Assembly: GCA_003993805.1 (NCBI GenBank)
Contig: RSEF01000004.1
Coordinates: 18,336,086-18,400,085, forward strand
Reading direction: 5' to 3'
Length of the DNA stretch: 64,000 bases
From: Himantopus leucocephalus
Lineage: Eukaryota > Chordata > Aves > Charadriiformes > Recurvirostridae
The notes beneath the pieces were generated by a model. It was not told the origin of the DNA. It saw nothing but the letters and a program-made list of their open reading frames with translations, and searched no databases. A program made the position numbers and the translations under genes. Shown piece after piece: positions 1-11,220 of the stretch. How positions within the stretch are numbered: position 1 is the first letter of the stretch; each line of letters begins with the position of its first letter.

Positions 1-587
1 GCTATGTTTTGGATTTGTGCTGAAAACAGCATTGGTAACACACAGATGCTTTAGTTCTTGCTGAGCAGTGCTTGCAGAGCCCCACGGCCTTCTCTGCTTC
101 CCACTCTGCCCCACCAGTGAGCAGGCTGCGGGGGCACAAGAAGCTGGGAGGGGACACGGCTGGGACATCTGACCCCAACTGACCAACGGGATATCCTATA
201 CTGTATGATGATGTGCTCTGCAATANTGACCAACGGGATATCCTATACTGTATGATGATGTGCTCTGCAATAAAAGCTGGGGGAAGAAGGAGGAAGGGGG
301 GATGTTTGGAGTGATGGCATTTGTCTTCCAAAGTCACCGTTACACACGATGGAGCCCTGCTGTGCTGGGGATGGCTGAACACCTGCCTGCCCATGGGAGG
401 CAGTGAGGGAATTCCTTGTTTTGTATTGCTTGTGCGCACAGCTTTTGCTTTGCCTATTAAATGATCTTTATCTAACCCACTAGTTTTCACACTTTCACCC
501 TTCTTACTCTCTTCCTCATCCCAGTGGAGGGGAGTGTGCGATCAGCTGTGTGGGGGCTGAGCTCCCTACGGGGGTTAACCCACAGCA
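1..587 (+). mobile_element. ERVL-type avian LTR, 3' portion (5' end outside window)
   Basis: The segment matches, from memory, the abundant avian ERVL-class LTR. It has a purine-rich GGGGGAAGAAGGAGGAAGGGG block (near 281-300), a poly(A) signal ATTAAA at 456-461, the phrase TTTATCTAACCCAC after it, a G-rich stretch near 531-560, and a terminus reading GGGGTTAACCCACAGCA that ends in the usual CA. No gag or pol sequence follows at 588 onward, so this is either a solo LTR or the right LTR of a provirus whose body lies left of the window. An exact 46-base internal duplication around the N at 226 is an assembly artefact and not part of the element. Minus-strand ORFs here are incidental. The class call rests on recall, not a library search. 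Confidence 0.75.
180..272. repeat. Exact 46-bp tandem duplication around a single N (assembly artefact)
   Basis: Bases 180-225 and 227-272 are identical over 46 bases and are separated by one N at 226. This is the signature of two overlapping contig ends laid end to end instead of merged. The true LTR probably carries one copy. Confidence 0.85.
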
Positions 588-1247
588 TTTGTTTTGTCAT
601 GGAGTAAAGGAATCTTTTTGTATTTATTTTTTATTGACAGATTAAAGTAAGTGGAACTACTGTAATTCAGTCTTCCACCAGCAAGTTAAGGTCTTCTGTT
701 ATGAGACCAGATGATTTAAAAGATGTGAAGGTGTAGTATTTTGCATTTTCATAGAAGTGGTGTTTCCAGTTGCAAGTGCAAGCCAGTGCCCTGGCTCCCA
801 CATGAAATTTTAAAGATGTTCCAAGGCTTTTATACTCGGAGTGGTGATTTTTCATAGAGGCAGGTGCTGCAACTTCCTCTCCATCACCTCCCTCCCTTTA
901 AGACAGGATGCAAGATATGTGGCCAGGATTTAAATCTGACTTCAGTTACTGAACCGCATGTAATTTAAACTGGGCCTATATTGTCTCTCTTGTGAAAGCG
1001 TCCATACCTAGTATGGCTTCTGCATGACTTTTCTCTCTTGCAATAAAATGGGTGGAAAATTTTAATTCCTTTCTGCGTGCAGATATAAAAAGGTATCAGT
1101 CATTGCTTCAGTTTATCAGTCTTGTTACTAAAGATAAAGAGGATGACTTGTGTATTAATGTTGCATGTAATTAAAATTATTGGGTGAGTATGAGCTTGTG
1201 CAATGCATTATAACCTAATATTATAGAATACTTAAGGGAGTCAAAAC

Positions 1248-1259
1248 ATGCATATGCAT
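1248..1259. promoter_or_regulatory. ATGCATATGCAT palindrome (POU/Oct MORE-type site)
   Basis: A perfect 12-base palindrome, identical to the MORE sequence described for Oct/POU factor homodimers. Only the motif is visible. Occupancy and function are unknown, and a chance match in a window this AT-rich is possible. Confidence 0.35.
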
Positions 1260-2404
1260 TAGGAAGTTGTGTATTGTGAAAACATACCCGTTTTCTCTTA
1301 GACTAAAGAAATCCTTAAGTACCGCAGAGGAACCAAACACTCGGGTCTGTGCTTACCTGCAGAAAATAACTCAGTAAGTAAGTAGCTGCTTTAGGATGAA
1401 TTAAGGAATAGGGCTGTGACTTGTTAGTTGTACTTTAGCATTTGATATTCATAAGGAGCACGAGCAGTGGTCATAATTGTGCATGTATGTTGAGGACTGT
1501 TTTGAAAATTGTGAGACTTCTCAAAGTTTCCTTAAAACATTTGCTTACCACCATTTTGGTATTCCTCTGTATGGAAGTCCTCATATATGTAACGCTAGAC
1601 CTAGTGCTAAATTACAGTAAGAGATCACAGCACAGCAGTAAAAATAAAACCTTTTTTCCTTGGCATATGTAACTCTAATGTGAAATAATTCATAGAAAAT
1701 CACTGCTTTGAGAATGTTTAATTAGCCTATTCAAATATTACTACTACACTTCTTCACTTCTGATTAGAGTTGTTTTCCAGGCTGGACAAAGAAAATATTG
1801 GAAAACTCCAGTTTAAATACTCATGATTTTCTTCTTCTGGGAATGTCTGTGTTTCTCATTTCTTCCCCAATTTTTTTTTCTGTTGTGACCATATTGATTA
1901 TTTTCAAATGTTGATTATTTTTTTTAAATTATTGTTTTGTACAGATCCAGCAGTTGAAACAATCCTTGTTTCAGTGACCATGTATTGGTTAAATCAGTGT
2001 CCTACTTGGCCTTTATGAGATATTGCAAAGTTAGATACTGTAACACTTATTCCACCTACTATAGTACTACTTTAGACTGTTGTACAAATATGCCACTTTG
2101 AAAAACAATGGGAGAGTTGTAGTTATTATTGGAATCTTTAAAGGGGATACATGTGGGATGTCTCCTAATGCAATACATAATTATTACTGTTTGTGTCTCT
2201 GTAATAGCATCAGTTCTTTACAAATTATGTGTATTTCTTTTTACATCATATTTAGCCACTTGAATCCTTATGAATTTCTGTAATGAAGTCCTTGAATTAT
2301 ATTAAGCCAATTGAATTCCTTATGAATATCAAAATTGTGCATACACTGAATTTTGGAAACAATTGTTATGAGATGAAGGTATCTTGTAGAATAATAGGCC
2401 TAAT

Positions 2405-2475
2405 AGGGGGTGTTTGTTGTTTTGGGTTTTTTGTGGTTTTGGTTGTTTTGGGGTTTTTTCATTTTGTTTTTTAAT
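2405..2475. repeat. T/G-rich low-complexity tract
   Basis: Irregular runs of T interrupted by G pairs to G quartets, of the (TTTTGG)n type common in bird introns. The open frames crossing it are rich in F, V, L and G for this reason only. Confidence 0.7.
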
Positions 2476-5400
2476 CAACAGTTGCTTGGAAGCTGGCAAA
2501 TTCTTAGAATTAGGCAGATTATAGTTCCATGTATTACGGCCATGCCTGTTGCTTTACTGTGCCTTCAAACCAGTGGTAAATTACAGTGCCACTCTAAGTA
2601 CATGTTAATAATATTATATTCAGCGCACCAAGAAAGAATACCCTTTGAAAATGACTTTAGTATGCAGCTGAAGATTTAGGTTTTACTTTGATATTCTTGA
2701 AACTGTTTGGTAAGTATATTCTCCCCAGCTGAGAAATCCAAAGGGGGAAAAATAAGTGCCTGTTTTCCTTTCTTCTTCCACATATTTGATGAGAACAGTC
2801 AGTCCTATTAAGAAGGAGTAGAGATCCGGTTAGCTTATTCTGCTTTTTAGACTGACAGTCGAAGAATAGAGTATCGTGGGGTTTTAAATTACCCAGAAAC
2901 AAGCTCTAGTGCAACGCATTTTTTCCAAAATTTGATTCATTATTCTAATAGGCAAAGAAGAGTCTGTAATTAAACAGAATCTAATGAGCCTCTCACCTTT
3001 ATTATAAAATATGCTTTTTGTTAAATGTTATGTGAGACCACTATATGAATGTGTTAATAGTAACTGAGAAGATGCACTAAAGTCCACCATGTCTCTACCA
3101 GTTTCTTTGTAAGAATAAGAGGAAGGCTGTGTAGAAACGATGATGTTTGCATTTTTGTCGTAACACTGTGCCCTGGAAACTTGAAAGGGTTTTTACCAAG
3201 AGCCCTAAGGCAAGGTTTTTGATAGTGGTGCTGCTAAATCAAACCTAAAAATGAAGCACAAGTGAACTTGTACTCCCGTGACCATAGGGAGAGAGTCTGT
3301 GTGTTCTATTCTACCAGCATCATTACTACAAATACTGGTGCGTGGAAAAGTGATTTCTCAGTCACTTTCTTTAAAAGCAGGGAAAGCTGTGAGCAAATAC
3401 GCCATCATTATATTATGACAGAATAATAGTGCTTCCAAAAATGTTTGGCTGTCTCAAGATATCAGGTCATCCAATTCATAAACAGCAAATGGGCAGAAGA
3501 TACATGTGTGGTAGGAAGAAGCACGGATGTACTCTCTTTGTTGGTTTGTTTGTGTTTTTTATAGCAAGATTACATATAAAATATTAAGGACATAAAATGA
3601 GGAAATACAAGGAAGTTAGACGAAATTAGTTTTTGCTTTCTTTTTAAAGGTTTGCGCTAAATCCAGTCTTGAAGTCTTAAAGTTCCAGGCACTGAACTCC
3701 AGTGTTCCAGATAACTTCAGTTAAATTATAGGAAGTGAAATGTAAAGTTACAGCAGTGAGTTTCCTGTGATTTTTAAATTGTGTGTTACTGTGGAGAAAA
3801 TACGCTGTGTATGGTTCTTTGCATATTTTTTTGCAATTCTAGGGGGGGAGAGGGGGAAAGATGTTTAGATAAACGCATGCTAAATCAGCTTTATTGCTGA
3901 TGGTACTAGTTTGCTACCAGATGAGGTTTCATTAGTAGGTTTCAGAATAACTTTGAAAATGCTTCAACTGTATTAAACAGGTAATTAATTTTAAAATGTT
4001 GGATCCAGCATCTTCTGTATGTCGGTATAAAATGATGGGTCATCATTCTGTGCAGGTGCGTGAATAGAAGTTCTAGAGAGGAGAATGTTAAGATGATAGG
4101 GTGTGGTTTTTCAGTTTGCGGCTTTTTTCTGCTTTTTTTTTTTCTTTTAACTTCTATTAGGACAGATACTGGAAAGTGCTAGGACTTATTTTAAAATCTC
4201 TTCTCTAACATACTTCTTGCATTGTAACATACTTTGAACCTTACAGTCCCATAACTGTGTAAGCCTTAGGTTTGGCAATGTATTTGATTGCATATTCTTC
4301 TAAACCATGAATCAGAGCATTATGTCTTTCTTCTTCTAATGTATCTTTTGTCTAATTGCTTTTACTAATGTTTAGGTGTAAATAACCTCAGGGTGGGTTT
4401 TGTTTTTGGAAATCTGTTATTTCTAGAAAACTTGGAAGATCGGTCTATGGGTATTTTAGGGAGGTAATATGTTTGATTTATTTGTATGTAATTGTTATTA
4501 TATGCTGCTTGTTGGCTGAATGTTTTTACTTAATATATCTGAGTGCTTATGAAAATGAAGAGCTAATAGCATTAACAAGAGTCTGGCATAGTGTATACAG
4601 GCCATCTTTACAAGCTTCTGGATTCTCTTCTGTGCATGGTCTTCTGCCCAAGCCAACTCTCACGGTTCCAATTGTAAGCTTCTCTTTGAGCACATATTGC
4701 TAATCGTCCTGAACTGAGCCAAATTAAATGGTGTATTTTTAATGAGAAAAAGAGTTTGGATTCCTATCCATATGCTTGAACTGATGTCAAATCCTACTTT
4801 AAACAGATGCTGACCTCTATGTTACCAAGGCGTAAGGGCTAATTATGCTTGAACAAATTTCCAGTTTTGGCCATCTATAGGGTACTGTTTTGTACATTTC
4901 CAAGGGTATATATATTTTGTTAGATCAGTATACCATACCTGTTAAATTTGTCTTATGATGTGTCAGGCTCAAAATTCCAATACCTTGAATGCATGCTATT
5001 GAAAAGAAGATAAAGCCAACTGTTCTTAGAAGACTTGCACCTCATTCATCTTTACCATGTTATATTTCTGCTGGAGATTAGTCATCGGGAAGATAATTGT
5101 GCTTTCTACTTAAAAAATGTACGCGGTCTTTTTTTCTAGAAGCTTATCTTCCAGCTCTTAGCCAGCCATTCCCTGTGCATCAGTTACAAATGGTTCAATC
5201 TGGCATTAGTAACTGGGAGAGCTGGTAGCACTAGCTGTTATCCACAGAAGGCTTTGAATCTATGCAGATGGCCATATCCTCTTTCCTCTCCTCCTTTGAG
5301 TTAAAATGTGTAAATGTAAATCATGCACGGTTAGGATTATTCTTTAGAATGCCTGTAAGTAGCTCTTATGTATAAATCAGTTAAGAGCTTGAGGCATTTA

Positions 5401-5944
5401 TGTGGAAAGGATACATGTGAAAGATTCCTGAGTGTGTTCTCTCTGCCATCTTTTTTTTTTTCCTTTTAGTTAAAATTATTCTGTAGAACCACGTGTACTT
5501 GTACAAAGTATATCATAAAGTAAGTGCAAAAGGCTAAATAGGTTATCATGAATGATTCAGGGTGGTAGAGCATCTGGCCTGTAACGAATAGTATTTTATT
5601 TCGTATAAATTTCTGATTTAAGCTTTGTTTTGAAGACCAAGTCTGCTTTTCTTGAAAGTGCACATATGGCTAAGTCAGAGTTCACAGATAAAGATAGTAC
5701 AACATTAGGGTTTTAGCTGGCAATGTTGATAGTAACAGTAATATGGATAAAGCCTGTCATACAGATCCTGTAACACTCCATAATCTGAGAAAACATGGAA
5801 ATCAAACTTGTAGAACTGAATTAGAGATGTGTGGGTATTAAAATACTCTATTCACTCCCATTTAAACGCAGACCATCTGTTGTTTCCAGATGTACTGCTT
5901 CCTGCAGCAGTATGCTGGGAATGCCATTATAGCATCAACAAATC

Positions 5945-5984
5945 TTTTTTTTTTTTTTNATTTTTTTTTTTTTTTTTTTTTTTT
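5945..5984. repeat. Long poly(T) tract containing an N
   Basis: About 40 bases of nearly pure T, broken by one N at 5959 and one A at 5960. It reads as poly(A) on the minus strand. About 35 open codons lie directly upstream of it on the minus strand (roughly 5985-6090), which would fit a retrocopy tail, but no protein family was recognised and a plain homopolymer is equally likely. Confidence 0.7.
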
Positions 5985-8900
5985 CCTGGTTCTGTAGTGT
6001 CATTCCCAGAAGCTCCAGACCACCTACCACTGGTATTGCTTCTTTGAATGACAGTGCACCGTGGCAAGGGATGTACTGTTACTACACGGGTAATTGGTAG
6101 TATGGGCAGCAAAAATACCTTAAGACGTAGCGTATAGTATTTTGAAGCATCCAGTGGTACGTTTCAAACTATGTATAGTACAACACCTTAATCTGCTGCT
6201 GTCTGTAAAGCAATGGGCTGTCACCTCCCTCAAGACCACTGCTTGCCTCATTAATATCGCTGGAACAAATTATCACTTCACAGCCCAGAAATCTTCTGTA
6301 GCAGTTGTGGTGATTGATGTAACAAGGCTAAAAAATAATGATGAAATGCATGTTCCAGAAGACAGATTCAAATGGCAGGATCTTCAAAGGCAATTAAATG
6401 TGACACAGGAGGAGTCTTCCTGGAATAATGTATTTCCAAGTAAATGGCAAGATAACTATGATATTCTATTGTTATTATACTTAAACTAGTTTTGTATACA
6501 GTAATTATCTCTGAAAACTAAGCATACAGGCACAAAATAAAAAGGTTGCTTTAGTATGTTTTAAATATGTGGACAGAATAAAGTTAATTGAAGTGAGAAA
6601 TAATGTCACTGAATATAACTAGTTTTCCTCTGAATTACAAGTTTTTGTTATATGTAGGTACTTAAGAATTTATATTTAAATAAATCACGTTGGTGCTTTT
6701 GAGCATCTATTTTATAGCAACCTATCTAGAGCTGCTATTAGTCTAATATACAGCTGAATTGTTATGAAATAATTAGGTAATTTTGTTGACCTAAAGTAAT
6801 TTACTGGCTTCTGAATCAAAATACAGTTGTAAGTAGTAAGCCTTGTGTACCAAAGGGATCTGATATTTCTCCAAATGAGGTCAAAACTTAAATGCCCTCG
6901 TGTAAGTAACTTTATGTACATGAATTGACAGATTAGCCTCTGATCATAACTGTGAGATGGAGCCTGCATTTTCGTCTCCTGGGATTTCACAGATTTCAGG
7001 GGAGCTGCTTGTATAAATAAGAACTGTGGGACTGGGCGCTTTTCCTTCCTGCAGCTGGGATGACTTTTTCCTACAAGAAATGTAACTTCTCAACTCTTCT
7101 ACAGTGTGCCAGAGTACCTTTAGTAGTAGACTCGCTTTCAGTAGACAGCTCAGTTGAAGGCAGGCAGGAATATATTATTCCACCGGGATCACTTATTGCA
7201 GTACATGGGCTTTTCTTGAAAATCAAGTATTTCATTGCTGTCCGTACTTGTGGCAATGCAGTGAAATCCAAGGTGCCTGTGAGACTATAGTATATATATG
7301 TCTTGCATTTATGCATGTCTGATGGGATAGCTTTTGTATCTAGGACATCTCTACAGTTATACCTTCTAAGAGCTTCTGGGAAGGAAATAGCTACATACGA
7401 ATTTGTTAATATTTTATGCAAATATCTTTTTAATAGTGAAACGTATAATTCTGAGTAACTGTTTGATTTAAACAAGGTTTTCCAAATTTCTTTCTGTTGT
7501 GTGTGTTTTCTAAAACTGACAGAAAACTATCATGCTTCTTGGTAGCCATACTAGAAGTATATTAATACTTTTATGTTAAGATATGTCTTATACCGTGCTT
7601 TTCAGGATAATGAGAAATTAATAGATAATGAGCTAGGAAAATTTGAGTGGGGGAAAGAGCATTCTCTTGCTCTATTTCTAATTAAAATTCAGATTAGTAG
7701 TTTTACATTCTTATACTGACCATTTTAGCACACAAAAGCTGTGTTCCTTACATAAACCAATGGAGAATTGTGTGTTGTGGTTGCCACATATAGATCAGCT
7801 TCTTCCCCAGCACCAGTGGACACATACGTATAATTGAATTTCAGCTCCCAGAGGTTTGGCATTCTTTCTTTTAAATTCTAATAGAACAACCATTTATGAA
7901 TGGATTGAAATCTTAAGTTTAAAACAAAACAGTTAGTGTAATAGAAATGTTGATGAATTCTTCTCCATGACTTAATTTGGGAGAAAGCAGAATGCATTGG
8001 AAACCAACAGTGGACTGAAGAATGAAATTATCTTGAAGTTCTTAAGCTCGATGTTTTGAAAACCTTTCAAAGAGTGAGATACTACACAAACTATACTATA
8101 ACATCCTATAACAAACTCTAGAGGAGGAAAATGAACATAGTTGGGGTGAAACTTAAAATAGCCCTTTTAAGAATATAGTTTGAAAATGTTGTTATAAAAG
8201 TATTAGTAAATGAATAGACATGATCTATTCAGACGTGCTAATGTGAGAAGGCTTGTTGTTCGTTTTGTGCCAGGAGCACTGACAGCTGACCTTGTTGTTT
8301 TGCACTTGGATTCTGATACACGCTTTCATATGATGCCAAAAGTTAGATTTTTCCTTTTATGGGATTAGTGTAATTTGATAAAGAAACCCTGCAGTGTTTT
8401 AAGCATCTTGGAATGCAGTAAAATCCAAAATTGCTACAAAGAATAAGCTGCTGTATTTTAGTAGCCCTGATTCTACAAAGAAATGTGCGGTCATTGAAGC
8501 AAGGATCTGTCTGTGCAGATCTCTGCTACATCAGGGTCAGAGGACACGTTTTCAAATCAATTAGAAGGTTTCTGCTGACTTTGGTGGCCCTTAGGTCATG
8601 ATACCATAGAAGTAGGAGAAAATAAGTGGTGTTTGTGTTTAGAATCTTTCAGTGTATAGTTACCAAAAGAAAAAGGTTACTGTGGCCTTCATGTAAGCTA
8701 TACAAATAATCTAGGTCAGTTCAGAAAGGCTGTCCCCTTCTGTTGGGGGGGAGTAAGAAGTGGAAGGAACAGTTGAGGATACTGGACTGAAAACTTGAGA
8801 GTGTGTAGTGTGCTTTTATTTTCTTATGCTGGAGAATGTTCGACTAACACTTGTGACAGAAGGGTGTGATGTAACAGTTTCAGATTTGGTGTCAAGGATT

Positions 8901-11079
8901 TGGTGCTTTTGTTTATGTTCCTAGTGCTGATCAACAATTTACTAAACAAGGGGAATGTATAAATTATCTTCTGAACTTGTAACTGTCCAGAAAATTACAA
9001 GAGTGTTTTTCCATCTATCCATGTCTGTTGCATTACTCAATTAAAAAATAGTATTAATACTTAAGCAACTGACTAAATTTAGATCGTTGTAGTATAGACA
9101 GTTCTGGACTTTTTAATTTTGGAAGGACTTAAGCCATCTGTTGCCTTGAAGCAGAGAGATTTAGTAATCAAGTACAACAGTAAGAAGGAATTTATCTAGG
9201 GAGGATATTAATTAACAAACTTGGATAAGGTTCAGCATCATCTTGCCTTTAAAAGTCAAGTCACTTCTGACAAATTGGTTGGACAATTAGATTTTTAAAT
9301 CAGGCGTTCTTTATTGCGTTAGGTGTTCTTTATTTTCACTGCACTCCTACCCTTGGAAAGAATAACTGGATGAAAAACATAACTTTTTTTTAAAAATAAT
9401 AATTATATTTTTTTTCTTTTTAAGAAGAAGTGAAAAGAAACGTCACTTATTTGCATGTAGTGACCTGAGAAAAAATCAGCTCAAGCAAGGAAGTTGTCTC
9501 ATAGTTTGTGACTTGCTTTCTACTGCCTTAATCAAAAGGTGTTCAGGACACACACCAAAAAAAAAGAGAAAAAAGAAAAAAAAAAAAGGCAACAGTTCTC
9601 TTAAAATGCAGGCAGATACTGCTCATCAGATTTTATGTAGTAATATTATTGGCCTTCGCTTATTTTACTCCTCCTTGCTTATAAATAACCTGTAACGGTT
9701 AAAATATATAGTTGTCATTGCTGTGTGAAATTCCTGCAGAATTCTTCCATTGCAGAGGGCCAGTGGAGTCCATATTCTGTAATGTTTGGTGTTGCTGGAA
9801 GCTGAATGGGATGGGAGCCTTTATATCCTGTCAGTTGATGATTTTTCATGTTAGTGCTCATATGAGCAGAAGGATGTTTGTGACTTATAGTAAAAATCAA
9901 TTAAAAATATTCTTGAGATTGTTTTTCTGAAGTCTAATAATTAATAACCTTTTCCATAGAAGTAGGGAATTATTGGTGGAAGCCTCATTGTGAAGATTTC
10001 AGTGATTTTTTGCAATTTACAGGGTTGTTAAAGATAACTCCTGGTGTCTGAGCATTCTGGTAGTTTGTTAGGAGTCCTATGACAGTAGTTGGGGGGGTGT
10101 GTGCGTGTTTCTGAATGACTTCTATTTTGCTTAGGAAATAATACCAAAGAAAAGGTCAGAGCAAAAGCCATTTATCCTCTGAAAGCCATTGCATGCTTTT
10201 AACATTTCATACCATGTTCCGTTCCTGAAATCCTTTTCTCCTTGGGCTTTCATGACTCAGCCCTCTCCTGGACCATCTGCTTGTCTCTAATCCTTTCTTT
10301 GTTATTCTGTCTCCTCTTACCTTTACAGCTGAGTTTTCACTGTCTTCCCTAAATTTCTGTCATTGGTGTCTTCCCCAGTTCTCTTTGTACAACTTTTTTC
10401 TGGGTAGTCTTGACAGTAAGAGTTCGGCAGTTGTTGGGTTTTGGTGTTTTTCCTATCTGCTGTTGCATTCTGCCCGAAGGACTCTGGCAGGGTTTGATAG
10501 CTCAGGCTCAGCGCTGCAGCACGCCCATTTCTATGACTTCTGGTTGACCCAAACTGGCAAAGTGGGTGTGCTTTTTGTAGTTACGTTGTATGATAAAATC
10601 AGTCCTCTGACAGAAGAGTTAAATCTCTTAATCTTGCTCTGTCACTACTGCAGCCCTTGCCTCTAGTCTTCCCTATATACATTCCCTTCATAACCAGTGG
10701 AAACTGTTCTGTAAAAACTACATTTCTGTCTTGTCGTTTCGATGTTTCTTCCAACTCGCTTTGTCTGCCTCATCAAATGTAAACTGGTTAACTTTTCTCT
10801 TCTTGGATCCCTGTGGCCTAGTTTTGTCTTTTTGTAGCCTCGAAGAGGAGACAACTCATGCCCAAATCAGCCTGTGCCAAGCTTCATCTCTAGTCAAGTG
10901 TTTAGACAATCACGTCTGTCCCTTTTATTCAACAAAAAGGTTATCCATAATAAATGACTGCCAAGTTAGTGCATCATCCTTACGTGGCTGTGTAGAACTC
11001 TGCATTCATGGTATCTATGGAATGTTTAACACCAGTCACTTTAGATTGGGCTCCGAGACTGACTTTGAACCTGTATTGT
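5985..11079. other. AT-rich non-coding DNA with a pyrimidine-rich segment
   Basis: No gene is supported. The longest frames (6142-6489 on +, 7071-7475 on -) match no recognised family. An A/G-rich low-complexity tract lies at about 9556-9590. From about 10200 to 10800 the + strand becomes pyrimidine-rich and may hold further old repeat fragments, which I cannot delimit. Confidence 0.55.
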
Positions 11080-11220
11080 CTCATTATTTGTTCCCTTTTT
11101 CTTTACCCATCTGTTTGCTGTATTCATCTGTTCTCTCCTGTCTCATTCTTGACTTGTAAACTGTTTGACTCAGATCACTTCTATTTTGTATTTGCACAGT
11201 GCCTGCTGGAATAGGAGTCT
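11080..11220 (+). repeat. Possible ancient amniote LINE/SINE tail relic
   Basis: The order CTGTCTC...CTTGTAAACTGTTTG...TTCTATTTTGTATTTGCACAGTGCCTG resembles the 3' tail shared by several old amniote retroposons, which read 'TGTAAGCTC...GCAGGGACTG...TTTGTACAGCGCCTAGCACAATGGGG'. The match is degraded and made from memory. An alignment against a vertebrate repeat library would settle it. Confidence 0.35.

Larger units (their letters stand above)
588..5944. other. AT-rich non-coding DNA
   Basis: No gene is supported. Open frames are all under about 90 codons and have random-looking composition. Visible content includes a T/G-rich low-complexity tract at 2405-2475, a perfect 12-base palindrome at 1248-1259, and short poly(T) runs near 4133 and 5450. 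Given the TENM1 exon downstream it is probably its 5' intron or upstream flank, but nothing in this block proves that. Confidence 0.6.

Noticed and set aside
6142..6489. 115-codon + strand open frame
   Set aside because: No recognisable domain, no splice context tied to TENM1, and composition typical of AT-rich random frames.
7071..7475. 134-codon minus-strand frame overlapping a + frame
   Set aside because: No family resemblance. Overlapping frames on both strands in unremarkable DNA are usually chance.
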